Below, one piece after another: positions 16,935 through 25,155 of a stretch of 52,848 nucleotides of DNA. The DNA lies in assembly GCA_900315485.1 (NCBI GenBank), contig OMZI01000016.1, positions 1 through 52,848 on the forward strand, in the 5' to 3' direction. The notes below the pieces were generated by a model. It had not been told where the DNA came from. It was given only the letters and a program-made list of their open reading frames with translations, and did not search any database. The DNA comes from an uncultured Eubacteriales bacterium (lineage in GTDB: Bacteria > Bacillota > Clostridia > Peptostreptococcales > Anaerovoracaceae). Position 1 is the first letter of the stretch. Every line of letters starts with the position of its first letter. Both the position numbers and the translations under genes were made by a program.

Positions 16935-17017
16935 AATATACGGGGCGCACTGTCGCGAAAACACAAAAGAAGCGGATTGCTTTTCTAAAAGTACAAAATA
17001 TATTCGGAGGTAAAAGT

Positions 17018-18181
17018 ATGAAGATCGCCATTATGGGATTCGGAACAGTCGGAAGCGGAGCGTATGATGTTGCAATGGCTGCCGGCGGCATCGAGGTAGT
17101 CAAGATCCTCGATCTGGTAGTAAGAAAGGGCTATGAGGACATAGCAGACCGTTTTACACAGGATCTTACAGAAATTACCGGTGATCCTGAGATAGAACTC
17201 GTTGTAGAGGCAATGGGCGGCGTCGACACACCGAGGAAGTTCGTCCTTGAGTGTCTGAAGGCCGGCAAGAGCGTTGTGACACCTAACAAGAACCTCATCA
17301 GCGCCTGCTACGGCGAGCTGATGAAGACAGCAAAGGAGAACGGGGCAGAGCTGAGATTCACTCCGGCTGCCGGCGGCGGTATCCCTTGGCTGTACAGCCT
17401 CCTCAGGACAAGAAGAACAGATAACATCCAGGAAGTAAGAGGAATCGTCAACGGCACATGCAACTTCATACTCGATGCGATGTATGACAGCGGAGCTGAT
17501 TTTGACGAAATGCTCCAGACCGCCAAGGAGCTCGGCTATGCAGAGGCTAATCCGGCTGCAGACATCGAGGGTACAGATACTCTCAGAAAGACAGTCATCT
17601 CCTCGAACCTCGCATTCGGAACCGTAATAGAGGAAGCTGACGTGCCTTGCTACGGCATCGATACCATCACAGCTGCTGATGTTGCTTACCTTAAGGAGCA
17701 GGGCCGCGTATGCAAGCTGATGATGAACTCCAGAAAGGAAGGCGATGTCATCACAGCTTATGTGGAGCCTGTCGCATTCCCGGCAACAAGCCTCGAGGCC
17801 AACGTAAAGACCAACAACAACCTCATCACTCTTGTCGGAGACAAGGTCGGAACTCTCAGCTTCTACGGACAGGGTGCCGGCAAAATGCCTACCGGCGAGT
17901 CGGTCATCCAGGATGTTCTCGATATAAGGGACGGAAGAGTGCTCCCGATCCCTCCGGCAGATGCAGAGTGCAGAGTTGACAACGATGCCGCAGTTCACAG
18001 ATACTACATCAGGCACAACAGAATGTGCGAGCACATCGAGCCGATAATAGACACATACGAAGAGAAGGACGGCATTTTCTACTGCATTTCGAAACCTGTT
18101 TCCGTAACAGAGATGCATAAAATGGGACAGCACCGTAAAGAAAAGGGCAAGCCGATGTTCTTCGCGGCGCTTGCAGAATAG
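17018..18181 (+). CDS. hom: Homoserine dehydrogenase
   Basis: 387 residues; reduces aspartate semialdehyde to homoserine with NAD(P)H. N-terminal Rossmann motif GFGTVGSGAYD, then TPNKNLIS, the catalytic-domain signature AAGGGIPWL and GIVNGTCNFILDAM, and AxPAADIEGTD region with the catalytic Asp/Lys. The C-terminal 80 residues after GxGAGKMPTGESV form a short ACT-like tail. The open frame extends to 16802, but CGGAGG at 17005-17010 fixes ATG 17018. It heads the hom-aspartokinase-asd operon and is slightly shorter than the usual 400-430. Confidence 0.93.
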   Translation: MKIAIMGFGTVGSGAYDVAMAAGGIEVVKILDLVVRKGYEDIADRFTQDLTEITGDPEIELVVEAMGGVDTPRKFVLECLKAGKSVVTPNKNLISACYGELMKTAKENGAELRFTPAAGGGIPWLYSLLRTRRTDNIQEVRGIVNGTCNFILDAMYDSGADFDEMLQTAKELGYAEANPAADIEGTDTLRKTVISSNLAFGTVIEEADVPCYGIDTITAADVAYLKEQGRVCKLMMNSRKEGDVITAYVEPVAFPATSLEANVKTNNNLITLVGDKVGTLSFYGQGAGKMPTGESVIQDVLDIRDGRVLPIPPADAECRVDNDAAVHRYYIRHNRMCEHIEPIIDTYEEKDGIFYCISKPVSVTEMHKMGQHRKEKGKPMFFAALAE

Positions 18182-18193
18182 GAGGGGCAGCTG

Positions 18194-19519
18194 ATGCTGA
18201 AAGTACTTAAATTCGGCGGATCAAGTCTGGCTGACAGCAGCCAGTTCAAAAAGGTAAAGGGCATAGTAGACAACGATGATTCAAGACAGGTAGTCGTAGT
18301 CAGTGCTCCGGGCAAAAGGCACAGCGATGACAACAAGATAACTGATCTTCTGTATCTTATACATGCCCATCTCAAGTACGGAGTATCTTACGACAGCATA
18401 CTTGTCATGATCATGGACAGATATGCAGAGATAAGAGAGACGCTCGGACTTACGACCGGCATCGAGAAGATCATCGATGATACATTTGCCGGAATAGATA
18501 AGAAGACTCCGGTGGACTTCATCGTATCAAGAGGAGAGTACTTCTGCGCGAGGCTCATGGCAGAATACCTCGGATATCACTTTGTCGATGCTGCTGACTG
18601 GCTCATGTTCGATTACGAGGGCAAGGTCGATTCAGCTGCTACAGAGAAAAAGCTCAGAGAGTACAAGGACAGTTACGGAACGATCGTAACTCCGGGATTC
18701 TATGGGGCAATGCCTAACGGCGATGTAAGAGTGTTCCCGAGAGGCGGATCGGATATCACAGGAGCGATCGCAGCTGCAGCTCTCAATGCGGATGTATATG
18801 AGAACTGGACTGACGTATCCGGAATACTGATGGTAGACCCGAGGATCGTACCTGATCCTAAGACGATCGCGAGAGTCACTTACGACGAGCTGAGAGAGCT
18901 CAGCTACATGGGAGCTTCCGTTCTGCACGAAGACACGGTATTCCCGGTCAGACTCAAGGACATACCTGTAAATATAAGGAACACCAATGCTCCGGACGAT
19001 GCGGGCACTATCATCAGAGAGAACTTTGATGATGAGCTTGAAGAAGAGCACGAAAGATTCATCACCGGTATTGCCGGAAAGAGGAATTTCTCGATCATCA
19101 ACATATACAAGAGCAGGATAGGAGAAGATAAGCTCGGACTGCTGAGGCAGGTGCTCGAGGTATTCGCCCGCTACGGCGTTCCGGTCGAACAGATACCGAG
19201 CGGAGTCGACAGCTTCTCGGTAGTGTTCCCAAGTGACAGCATCAGGGTAAAGAAATATGATCTGATGCATGAACTCAGCGAGAACGAAATGATAGATAAC
19301 TGCTCTCTGACCGAGGGGATCAGCCTCATAGCCATTGTTGGAAGACAGATGGCATACAGGACCGGTGTCTCGGGCAAGATATTCAAGGCGCTGGGAGAAA
19401 ACCACGTCAACATCAGGACGATACAGCAGGGCTCTGACGAGATCAACATCATGGTCGGAGTATTTGATGAGGATTTCAACACGGCAATAAGAGTGCTGTA
19501 TGAAAGCTTTGCCAAATAA
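18194..19519 (+). CDS. Aspartate kinase
   Basis: 441 residues; phosphorylates aspartate as the first step to threonine, methionine and lysine. N-terminal KFGGSSLADS is the kinase nucleotide/substrate motif, with FPRGGSDITGAI and VDPRIVPDPKTI further on. The C-terminal third has two ACT domains (from about residue 300), so feedback inhibition by threonine or lysine is expected. It starts 12 bases after hom with GGAGGGG upstream and ends 29 bases before asd. The long insert around residues 50-120 suits the monofunctional threonine-sensitive group. Confidence 0.93.
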   Translation: MLKVLKFGGSSLADSSQFKKVKGIVDNDDSRQVVVVSAPGKRHSDDNKITDLLYLIHAHLKYGVSYDSILVMIMDRYAEIRETLGLTTGIEKIIDDTFAGIDKKTPVDFIVSRGEYFCARLMAEYLGYHFVDAADWLMFDYEGKVDSAATEKKLREYKDSYGTIVTPGFYGAMPNGDVRVFPRGGSDITGAIAAAALNADVYENWTDVSGILMVDPRIVPDPKTIARVTYDELRELSYMGASVLHEDTVFPVRLKDIPVNIRNTNAPDDAGTIIRENFDDELEEEHERFITGIAGKRNFSIINIYKSRIGEDKLGLLRQVLEVFARYGVPVEQIPSGVDSFSVVFPSDSIRVKKYDLMHELSENEMIDNCSLTEGISLIAIVGRQMAYRTGVSGKIFKALGENHVNIRTIQQGSDEINIMVGVFDEDFNTAIRVLYESFAK

Positions 19520-19548
19520 CAGATAATAATTAAAAAAGAGGTATAGAG

Positions 19549-20583
19549 ATGAAAAAAGTAAACATAGGCGTAATGGGTGCTACAGGTGCTGTAGGACAGG
19601 AAATGATCAAGGTCCTGGGAGAGAGGAATTTCCCTGTCGGTGAGCTGAGATGTCTTGCCAGTGCAAGATCAGAGGGCAAAGTGCTCTCGACTCCGTTCGG
19701 TGACGTAACGGTTCAGAGAACATGTGAGACTGCTTTTGACGGACTTGATATCGTGCTGGGCGCTTCCGAGAATGATATCGCAATGGCAATGGCTCCTCAC
19801 ATCAAGGCAGCAGGCGCAGTATTCGTGGACAACTCATCCGCATTCAGAATGGATCCTGAGGTACCACTGGTAGTTCCTGAAATCAACCCTGAGGATGTAG
19901 AGTGGAACAAGGGGATCATCAGCAATCCTAACTGCTCGACGATCATCACTGTTGTCGCTGTCAATGCGATCAACAAGCTTTCACCGATCAAGGCAATGTA
20001 CGCTTCGACATATCAGGCAACAAGCGGAGCAGGAGCAGCCGGCCCGGTCGAGATGTATGACGAATCCGAGAAGATCCTCGCTGCAAGAGCTGCAGGCGGA
20101 AAGGGCAATTCATACGGCGCAGAGATCGAGCCTAAGGTATTCCAGCATCAGATCGCGTACAACGTTATCCCTCAGATCGGCGGATTCGGCGAGAATCTGT
20201 ACACATCAGAAGAGATGAAGCTTCAGAACGAGGGCCGCAAGATCATGCATCTGCCTGAAATGAATGTGTCCTGCACATGCGTAAGAGTACCGGTAGAAAG
20301 ATCACATGCTATCTCTGTAAATGTCATCACTGAAGAGAAGCTTGATCTTGATGACGTACGCAAGGCTATCGCTGAGGCTCCGGGAGCAAAACTCTATGAT
20401 GACAGAGAAAACAAGTTATATCCGATGCCGATCGTTACATCCAACCAGGATATCGTATATGTCGGCCGTATCAGACGCGACCTCGTATGCGAGAACGGCA
20501 TCAACCTCTGGTGCTGCGGCGACCAGGTAAGAAAGGGCGCTGCTACCAATGCGGTACAGATCGCAGAGCTGCTTCTTAAGTAA
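19549..20583 (+). CDS. asd: Aspartate-semialdehyde dehydrogenase
   Basis: 344 residues; reduces aspartyl phosphate to aspartate semialdehyde. It has the NADP-binding GATGAVGQEM, the active-site SNPNCSTI with Cys129, and the catalytic His region VRVPVERSHAISV. Preceded by AAAGAGGT. Third gene of the hom-aspartokinase-asd operon, followed by a strong terminator. Length and motifs agree with the bacterial family. Confidence 0.95.
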   Translation: MKKVNIGVMGATGAVGQEMIKVLGERNFPVGELRCLASARSEGKVLSTPFGDVTVQRTCETAFDGLDIVLGASENDIAMAMAPHIKAAGAVFVDNSSAFRMDPEVPLVVPEINPEDVEWNKGIISNPNCSTIITVVAVNAINKLSPIKAMYASTYQATSGAGAAGPVEMYDESEKILAARAAGGKGNSYGAEIEPKVFQHQIAYNVIPQIGGFGENLYTSEEMKLQNEGRKIMHLPEMNVSCTCVRVPVERSHAISVNVITEEKLDLDDVRKAIAEAPGAKLYDDRENKLYPMPIVTSNQDIVYVGRIRRDLVCENGINLWCCGDQVRKGAATNAVQIAELLLK

Positions 20584-20618
20584 TGATCTTAAGTGACCGC
20601 AGCTGACTGTTCACATCA

Positions 20619-20646
20619 CCCCGCTCCATAAAAGGGCGGGGTTTTC
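20619..20646 (+). terminator. Terminator of the hom-aspartokinase-asd operon
   Basis: CCCCGC / GCGGGG stem (20619-20624, 20636-20641) followed by TTTTCTT. Confidence 0.85.
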
Positions 20647-20668
20647 TTATGCGCAGGGAAGGCGGGAC

Positions 20669-20699
20669 AAATAGAAAGCCCCGCATCCTGTGCGGGGCT
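20669..20699 (-). terminator. Terminator of an unassigned minus-strand transcription unit
   Basis: AGCCCCGCA / TGCGGGGCT (20677-20685, 20691-20699); on the minus strand it ends in TTTCTATTT. It lies downstream of no recognised minus-strand gene, which implies transcription of the 20700-21340 region. Plus-strand use is also possible because the other side is T-rich. Confidence 0.75.
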
Positions 20700-21336
20700 G
20701 TTATTTCTATATCTTCTTATTATTAAGTTGTGGGTAATCTTACGTATCAAGATTTAAGCGTTGGCTTGTTTCTTCTCTGTTGATATACCCGGCAACCTTT
20801 ACTGTCTGTTTTTTATTTAGCCTGTAAGCAGGCTTGCCTTGCAGTGGTTACGCCGGATCAACCTCTCTAAATGAAGCTCCCATTGGTCCGTCCTCCGTTT
20901 CTGCGCCTGGCGCAATCTCGTCTCCGACCTTCTCCTGTACTTTGATTTCTTTTCCGGTTCCCTTCCTGACCTCCCGCTGTACTTATTCTATGATCTGACC
21001 GTCACCTGTGTACTTTCTTAGCCGGTTACTTTTTCCCCTTGTGTACTTTTTCCATTGCACCTGCGCTTGTCTGAGGCCCCATCAACATCCCTGTGTGTAG
21101 CTCTCTGCCGGCTGTGCTTCTGTACTTCTTCCATCCTGGTACTTCTTCATCAGCTTTCTTCTTCCACGGCTGGTCATATGTTCATATATCCAGTGCGGGG
21201 TTGGTTCAGTATTTCTCAGCACCTATCCCGTAATGCGATTATACGGCTTCAGTACCCGGATGCCCTTTTGCGTAGTGTTATCATACGTTGTAGCATCTGT
21301 TGAAATCCTGTGTACCTGTCGGCTTGTTTCTTTCCT
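20700..21336 (-). other. Gene-free region, probable minus-strand RNA or eroded gene
   Basis: About 640 bases with no intact gene. The minus strand is purine-rich, ends in a good terminator (20669-20699), and begins after a T/A-rich promoter-like stretch (around 21345-21385). One minus frame runs 163 codons (21336 to 20848) broken by TAG 21225-21223, TGA 21084-21082 and TAA 20985-20983; its C-terminal section, after the TAA, uses codons like those of real genes in this genome. It also holds six GTACTT hexamers (plus strand) and a hairpin AGCCTG-TAAG-CAGGCT near 20820. It could be a structured non-coding RNA or a decayed gene; I recognise neither. Confidence 0.4.
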
Positions 21337-21515
21337 TTAGGTTGTTTAAATTTTAATACAACGTTGATCAAAAATCAATACAATCCTTGTTCTAAAAGAA
21401 TACAAAATAAAAACAACAAAATACATGAAAGCCTTGCAAACGCTGGTTCACAGACTTGTCCGCCTGATTTCCGGCACGTTTAATGCGTTATGGAGAGTAA
21501 CATCCGGCGGGTTTC

Positions 21516-21524
21516 TGCTATAAT
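21516..21524 (+). promoter_or_regulatory. Extended -10 of the purine nucleoside phosphorylase gene
   Basis: TGCTATAAT; the same TGC-TATAAT block occurs at 7984-7992, and TGC-TACAAT at 48460-48468. No clear -35. Confidence 0.6.
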
Positions 21525-21574
21525 AAACATGCAGAAGGGAGAATATCACTATCTGAACATGGAGGTGTGCATAT

Positions 21575-22399
21575 ATGACAGCAGATGAACTGAGAGCCAA
21601 GATACTGGACACGGCGAATTACCTCAGGGCTAGAGGCGTCAGGGATCCGGAAGTCGGCATGGTGCTGGGAACAGGCCTGAATGACTACTCCGAGAGCATT
21701 GATGATGCTCTGATCATTCCTTATTCGGAGATCCCGAATTTCCACACAGGCAAGGTCGACAGCCACAAGGGCCAGATGGTATTCGGAAAGGTGCACGGCA
21801 AGAATGTCGTCATCATGGCCGGCAGATATCATTACTATGAGTCGATGGATATCCGTGAAGCTGTATTCCCGACAAGAGTGCTGGTTGAGCTGGGGATCAA
21901 GAGATTCATAGTCACCAATGCAGCAGGCTGCGTCAACGAGAACTGGCATCCGGGGCAGCTGATGATCATCAGAGATCACATCAATCTGTCGGGGATGAAC
22001 CCGCTGATGGGACCGAACCTTGACGAGTACGGCCCGAGATTCCCGGATATGTCGTACACATACAATAAGGAACTCCGTGAGAAGCTCTTCGACAAGGCGA
22101 GAAAAGAAGGAGTTAATGTCGTGGAAGGTGTATACACAATGATGTCGGGTCCGACCTTTGAGACACCGGCTGAGATAAGATTCGTAAGGACTATCGGCGG
22201 CGATGCTGTCGGAATGTCCACCGTGCCTGAAGTCATCATAGCCAATCATGCAGGTCTTGAGATAATAGGTATCTCATTCCTGTCCAACATGGCTGCAGGC
22301 GTGCTTGACCAGCCGCTCTCCAATGAGGAGGTAACTGAGGCGAGCAAGCATGTCTACAATGATTTCCGGAAGGTCGTAGACCTCGCGGTCGAACTGTAG
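21575..22399 (+). CDS. punA: Purine-nucleoside phosphorylase (trimeric class)
   Basis: 274 residues; phosphorolysis of guanosine/inosine (and deoxy forms) to base and ribose 1-phosphate. Motifs: GMVLGTGLNDY for phosphate, MAGRYHYYE, VTNAAGCVNENWHPGQLMII, and the purine-binding MSGPTFETPAEIR with GMSTVPEVIIANH. GGAGGTG before ATG 21575 sets the start. Single gene with its own promoter and terminator. The length and motifs are of the low-molecular-mass trimeric type rather than DeoD. Confidence 0.94.
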   Translation: MTADELRAKILDTANYLRARGVRDPEVGMVLGTGLNDYSESIDDALIIPYSEIPNFHTGKVDSHKGQMVFGKVHGKNVVIMAGRYHYYESMDIREAVFPTRVLVELGIKRFIVTNAAGCVNENWHPGQLMIIRDHINLSGMNPLMGPNLDEYGPRFPDMSYTYNKELREKLFDKARKEGVNVVEGVYTMMSGPTFETPAEIRFVRTIGGDAVGMSTVPEVIIANHAGLEIIGISFLSNMAAGVLDQPLSNEEVTEASKHVYNDFRKVVDLAVEL

Positions 22400-22424
22400 A
22401 TACAGAGATATGACACATGCAAAA

Positions 22425-22452
22425 TGAGTGCCTTCACGGCACTCAATTTTTT
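22425..22452 (+). terminator. Terminator after purine nucleoside phosphorylase
   Basis: TGAGTGCC / GGCACTCA (22425-22432, 22438-22445) and T6. It sits between convergent genes. Confidence 0.88.
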
Positions 22453-22461
22453 AGTGTATCG

Positions 22462-23997
22462 TCAATTGCCGATTATTCCGAGTATGTTTCTAAGAAGTAC
22501 CGGTGCGTCAAGCACTACGAGGGAGAGCTTTTCGCGGACGCGGGTGATACCCTGGTAGAAAAGGTTAGGGTATATGTAATCCGGATCAGGCTCAGGGACG
22601 CCCTTGAGGTAGCCGTTCTCATCATAGTAGAAGGAGCTGTCCATGAGCATCACGACCTTGTCGTACTCTCTGCCTATTATGTGCTGGACATCGAATTCCT
22701 CGGCGAGTTCAGCGAAAGGATCACTGCCGTCTTCACCGTCGGAATGCCGGGGTGCGCATGCGTTTATGAACACATATCCCTTGCTGCGGAAGTAGGTAAT
22801 GAGCCTGACCGCTTCAGGTATATCGTTGGCGTAGTTGACGGAAACATCTTCATATGCATATGGCTTGTCAGCCTTGTGACCCAGGTTCCTGAGAGTCAGT
22901 ATGAAATGATACAGTTCTCTGTTCATGCGCAGGCGTTCGGACAGCTCGAACTCGCCGTCTGGCGGAAGAGCGTGGATGCGGCCCGGGATATTGCGGCCGT
23001 GTTCCGCTTTCGTGAGAACGGCCTCGGGGTCTGATGAGAATATGCATATCTGCCCGCCCGCATCAGCGGACCTGCGGATCATTTCGAAGGCGCTGATGCT
23101 GAGACGCTGCGCTTCATCGCAAAGCACGAAGTCATATGAGCCTATGTCGCTGCTGATGCCGAGATCATCTGCAGATATTATGTCGAGATTGCTGATCTCA
23201 CGGCTGATGATACGCTCGCCTTCGGTCAGCTCGCCGCAGCGGATTATGACAGTATTCCCGCTGTCTGAAAGAGTCCGTGCGAGGTCGTACAGAAGGAGCG
23301 TCTTGCCGGTGCCCGGCCTTCCGGTAATGTGGAAGAATGAGCCGCTGCGGTCTCCGTCTGAAGCGGCTGAGCTTTCCGCACTGTCAATGCTCCTTATGAG
23401 CTCGGTCTTGACATATTCCTGGGCAGGCGTCAGGAAGTATTTGCCCCGTATGAACTTGTCCGGAGTGTTCATAGGAGATATCAGATATTCAGATGCCCTG
23501 AATGACTTGCCTATGTCATCATCATACGGTACATCGCATTTCTTAAGCATGTCAGCGATCTCACGCAGGTCTGAACGTACAAGGTTATCGCTGAGCGTGA
23601 GTCTGTAGCAGGTCAGGGTATCCGTTACCACGGTGAACAGGATGACTCTCTTGCCGAGGTGGGTGAGATAGTGCCTGTTCTTGCGCAGCTGGGCCAGTAT
23701 GGCTTCTTCGGATACATCCTGGGACTTCAGCTCAATGTTGAGGCAGTGCTTGTCCGTTACCTTGAGAAGGTCGAACTCCTTGCCGATCTGAGGGATCGTG
23801 AAACCGAAGTAAAAACCGTCGGCTTCCGATACTGTCATGCCGCATTCTGTAAGACCGTCTACCAGGATCCGGAGAGAGTCGATCTCGTGTATGCGGATCC
23901 TGTGCGTATCGTGAACACCGGCCTCGTGCTTTTCCACTATATTGAAGAGCTCCTCGTCGCGGACTCTTGTGACTGTATAAATATTGACCGGACCCAT
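22462..23997 (-). CDS. Nuclease-like domain fused to SF1-type helicase/ATPase (DUF2075-like)
   Basis: 511 residues. The N-terminal 130 residues contain a PD-(D/E)XK-like pattern: EFDLL (Asp76), 12 residues, then ELK (Glu89, Lys91). The C-terminal part is a P-loop helicase-like ATPase with Walker A GRPGTGKT (226-233), Walker B CDEAQR (Asp294, Glu295), an SSDPEAV motif III and a QGITRVREKL motif VI near the end, as in DUF2075 proteins. It is alone, divergent from an HD-domain gene. Such nuclease-helicase fusions are often in phage defence or DNA repair; the defence role here is inference. The start ATG follows CAGGAGC. Confidence 0.78.
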   Translation of the reverse strand: MGPVNIYTVTRVRDEELFNIVEKHEAGVHDTHRIRIHEIDSLRILVDGLTECGMTVSEADGFYFGFTIPQIGKEFDLLKVTDKHCLNIELKSQDVSEEAILAQLRKNRHYLTHLGKRVILFTVVTDTLTCYRLTLSDNLVRSDLREIADMLKKCDVPYDDDIGKSFRASEYLISPMNTPDKFIRGKYFLTPAQEYVKTELIRSIDSAESSAASDGDRSGSFFHITGRPGTGKTLLLYDLARTLSDSGNTVIIRCGELTEGERIISREISNLDIISADDLGISSDIGSYDFVLCDEAQRLSISAFEMIRRSADAGGQICIFSSDPEAVLTKAEHGRNIPGRIHALPPDGEFELSERLRMNRELYHFILTLRNLGHKADKPYAYEDVSVNYANDIPEAVRLITYFRSKGYVFINACAPRHSDGEDGSDPFAELAEEFDVQHIIGREYDKVVMLMDSSFYYDENGYLKGVPEPDPDYIYPNLFYQGITRVREKLSLVVLDAPVLLRNILGIIGN

Positions 23998-24213
23998 AAA
24001 TGCTCCTGTTCTGCAATATCTGTTCTTTTAGCTCTTCTTACAGTTTACTACAAAACCGCGTTTCTGCGGAAACAAAACAGCAGGCCGGACAATGCCGCGC
24101 CAAAATGAAAATGAAAACTGCTTGCTTGCAATCCTGGTGTTTTGTAGTAGAATATGCTGTGATTGACCCTGAAACGGGACACTGCACTATCATCAATAAA
24201 CGGAGTTATTATA

Positions 24214-24789
24214 ATGGAAGCAAAACTGACAAGAGACGAAGCTGAAGCACTGCTTCGCAAATATGTAAAAGGAGAACACTACATCACTCACAGTCTGGCT
24301 GTAGAGGCGATCATGCGCGGACTTGCAAAGCGTCTTGCACCGGATGATGTTGAGTACTGGGGCATCTGCGGACTCCTTCACGACCTCGATGAAGAGACTG
24401 CACCATGGAGAGACGATTTTGCCACACACGGTCCTACATCAGCTAAGATCCTTCAGGAAGAAGGATACGGCGATCCGGTGATGGAGAATGCCATCATGTC
24501 CCACAACCCTGTATGCGGAAAGAATCCTGAGACAACACTCGAGTATGCTCTTATAGCAGCTGACCCGATGTCCGGATTCATCAAGGCCATCGCACAGATC
24601 TATCCTGACAAGAAGGTCGCAAGCGTCAAGCACAAGTCTGTCAACAAGAGATACAAGGAGTCAAGATTCGCTGCAGGCGCCAACAGACAGTACATGATGG
24701 AGATCGAGAAGACGGGACTCACATGGGACGAGTTCATCGATATCGCACTTGAGTCGATGACAGAGATCGCAGACAAGATCGGTCTGTAG
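24214..24789 (+). CDS. HD-domain hydrolase
   Basis: 191 residues with the HD-superfamily metal-binding motifs: an N-terminal His (YITHSLAVEA), the central HD pair (GLLHDLDEE) and a later MSHNPV/AADP segment with the distal His and Asp. The family hydrolyses phosphate esters of nucleotides; substrate is not evident. The frame could start at 24163, but CGGAG before ATG 24214 fits better. It is followed 56 bases later by the TSCPD gene and then serine acetyltransferase, and may be co-transcribed with them. Confidence 0.85.
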   Translation: MEAKLTRDEAEALLRKYVKGEHYITHSLAVEAIMRGLAKRLAPDDVEYWGICGLLHDLDEETAPWRDDFATHGPTSAKILQEEGYGDPVMENAIMSHNPVCGKNPETTLEYALIAADPMSGFIKAIAQIYPDKKVASVKHKSVNKRYKESRFAAGANRQYMMEIEKTGLTWDEFIDIALESMTEIADKIGL

Positions 24790-24844
24790 TGACACTGCCG
24801 GCACACCGGCACAGAAATCTATAGTAGTAAAGAAGGTTATATCA

Positions 24845-25108
24845 ATGCAGAAAATGTTTACATTTTATCCTGAAGGCACATGCTCACAGATGATCGAGAT
24901 CGAGCTTGACGGAAACAAGATCAAAGACGTCGTATTCACAGGCGGATGCAACGGCAACCTGAACGGCATTTCCAAGCTGATCAAAGGCATGGATGCTGAG
25001 GATGTCATCGAGAGACTCGAGGGAACCAGATGCGGGTTCAAGGACACATCATGTCCTGACCAGCTGAGCAAGGCTCTGAGAGCTGCGATGGCTGAGCAGA
25101 ACGCGTAG
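24845..25108 (+). CDS. TSCPD domain protein (TIGR03905 type)
   Basis: 87 residues, full length for this small family. The C-terminal TSCPDQL box gives the family its name; other Cys residues are in GTCSQM, GGCNGN and RCGFKD. The TSCPD domain is also found at the end of B12-dependent ribonucleotide reductases, where the Cys residues may bind metal. Standing alone, its role is unknown. It lies between the HD gene and serine acetyltransferase on the same strand, 47 bases before the latter. Confidence 0.85.
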   Translation: MQKMFTFYPEGTCSQMIEIELDGNKIKDVVFTGGCNGNLNGISKLIKGMDAEDVIERLEGTRCGFKDTSCPDQLSKALRAAMAEQNA

Positions 25109-25155
25109 GAATACATAATGCACAGTCGCAGATATTACTGCGGAGGACCGGAGAT

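Noticed and set aside
16985-18133. Long minus-strand frame of 382 codons antisense to hom
   Set aside because: It mirrors hom, which has all family motifs and a ribosome binding site. The product is Cys-, Ser- and Tyr-rich without a recognisable domain.
21082-21084. TGA in the minus-strand frame at 20848-21336 as another selenocysteine codon
   Set aside because: The same frame also has TAG and TAA stops, which Sec decoding does not read, and no clear SECIS hairpin follows.
20700-21336. tmRNA, RNase P RNA or 6S RNA in the gene-free stretch
   Set aside because: None of the conserved cores (for example GAGGAAAGTCC, or an encoded CCA with tRNA-like ends) is seen on either strand.
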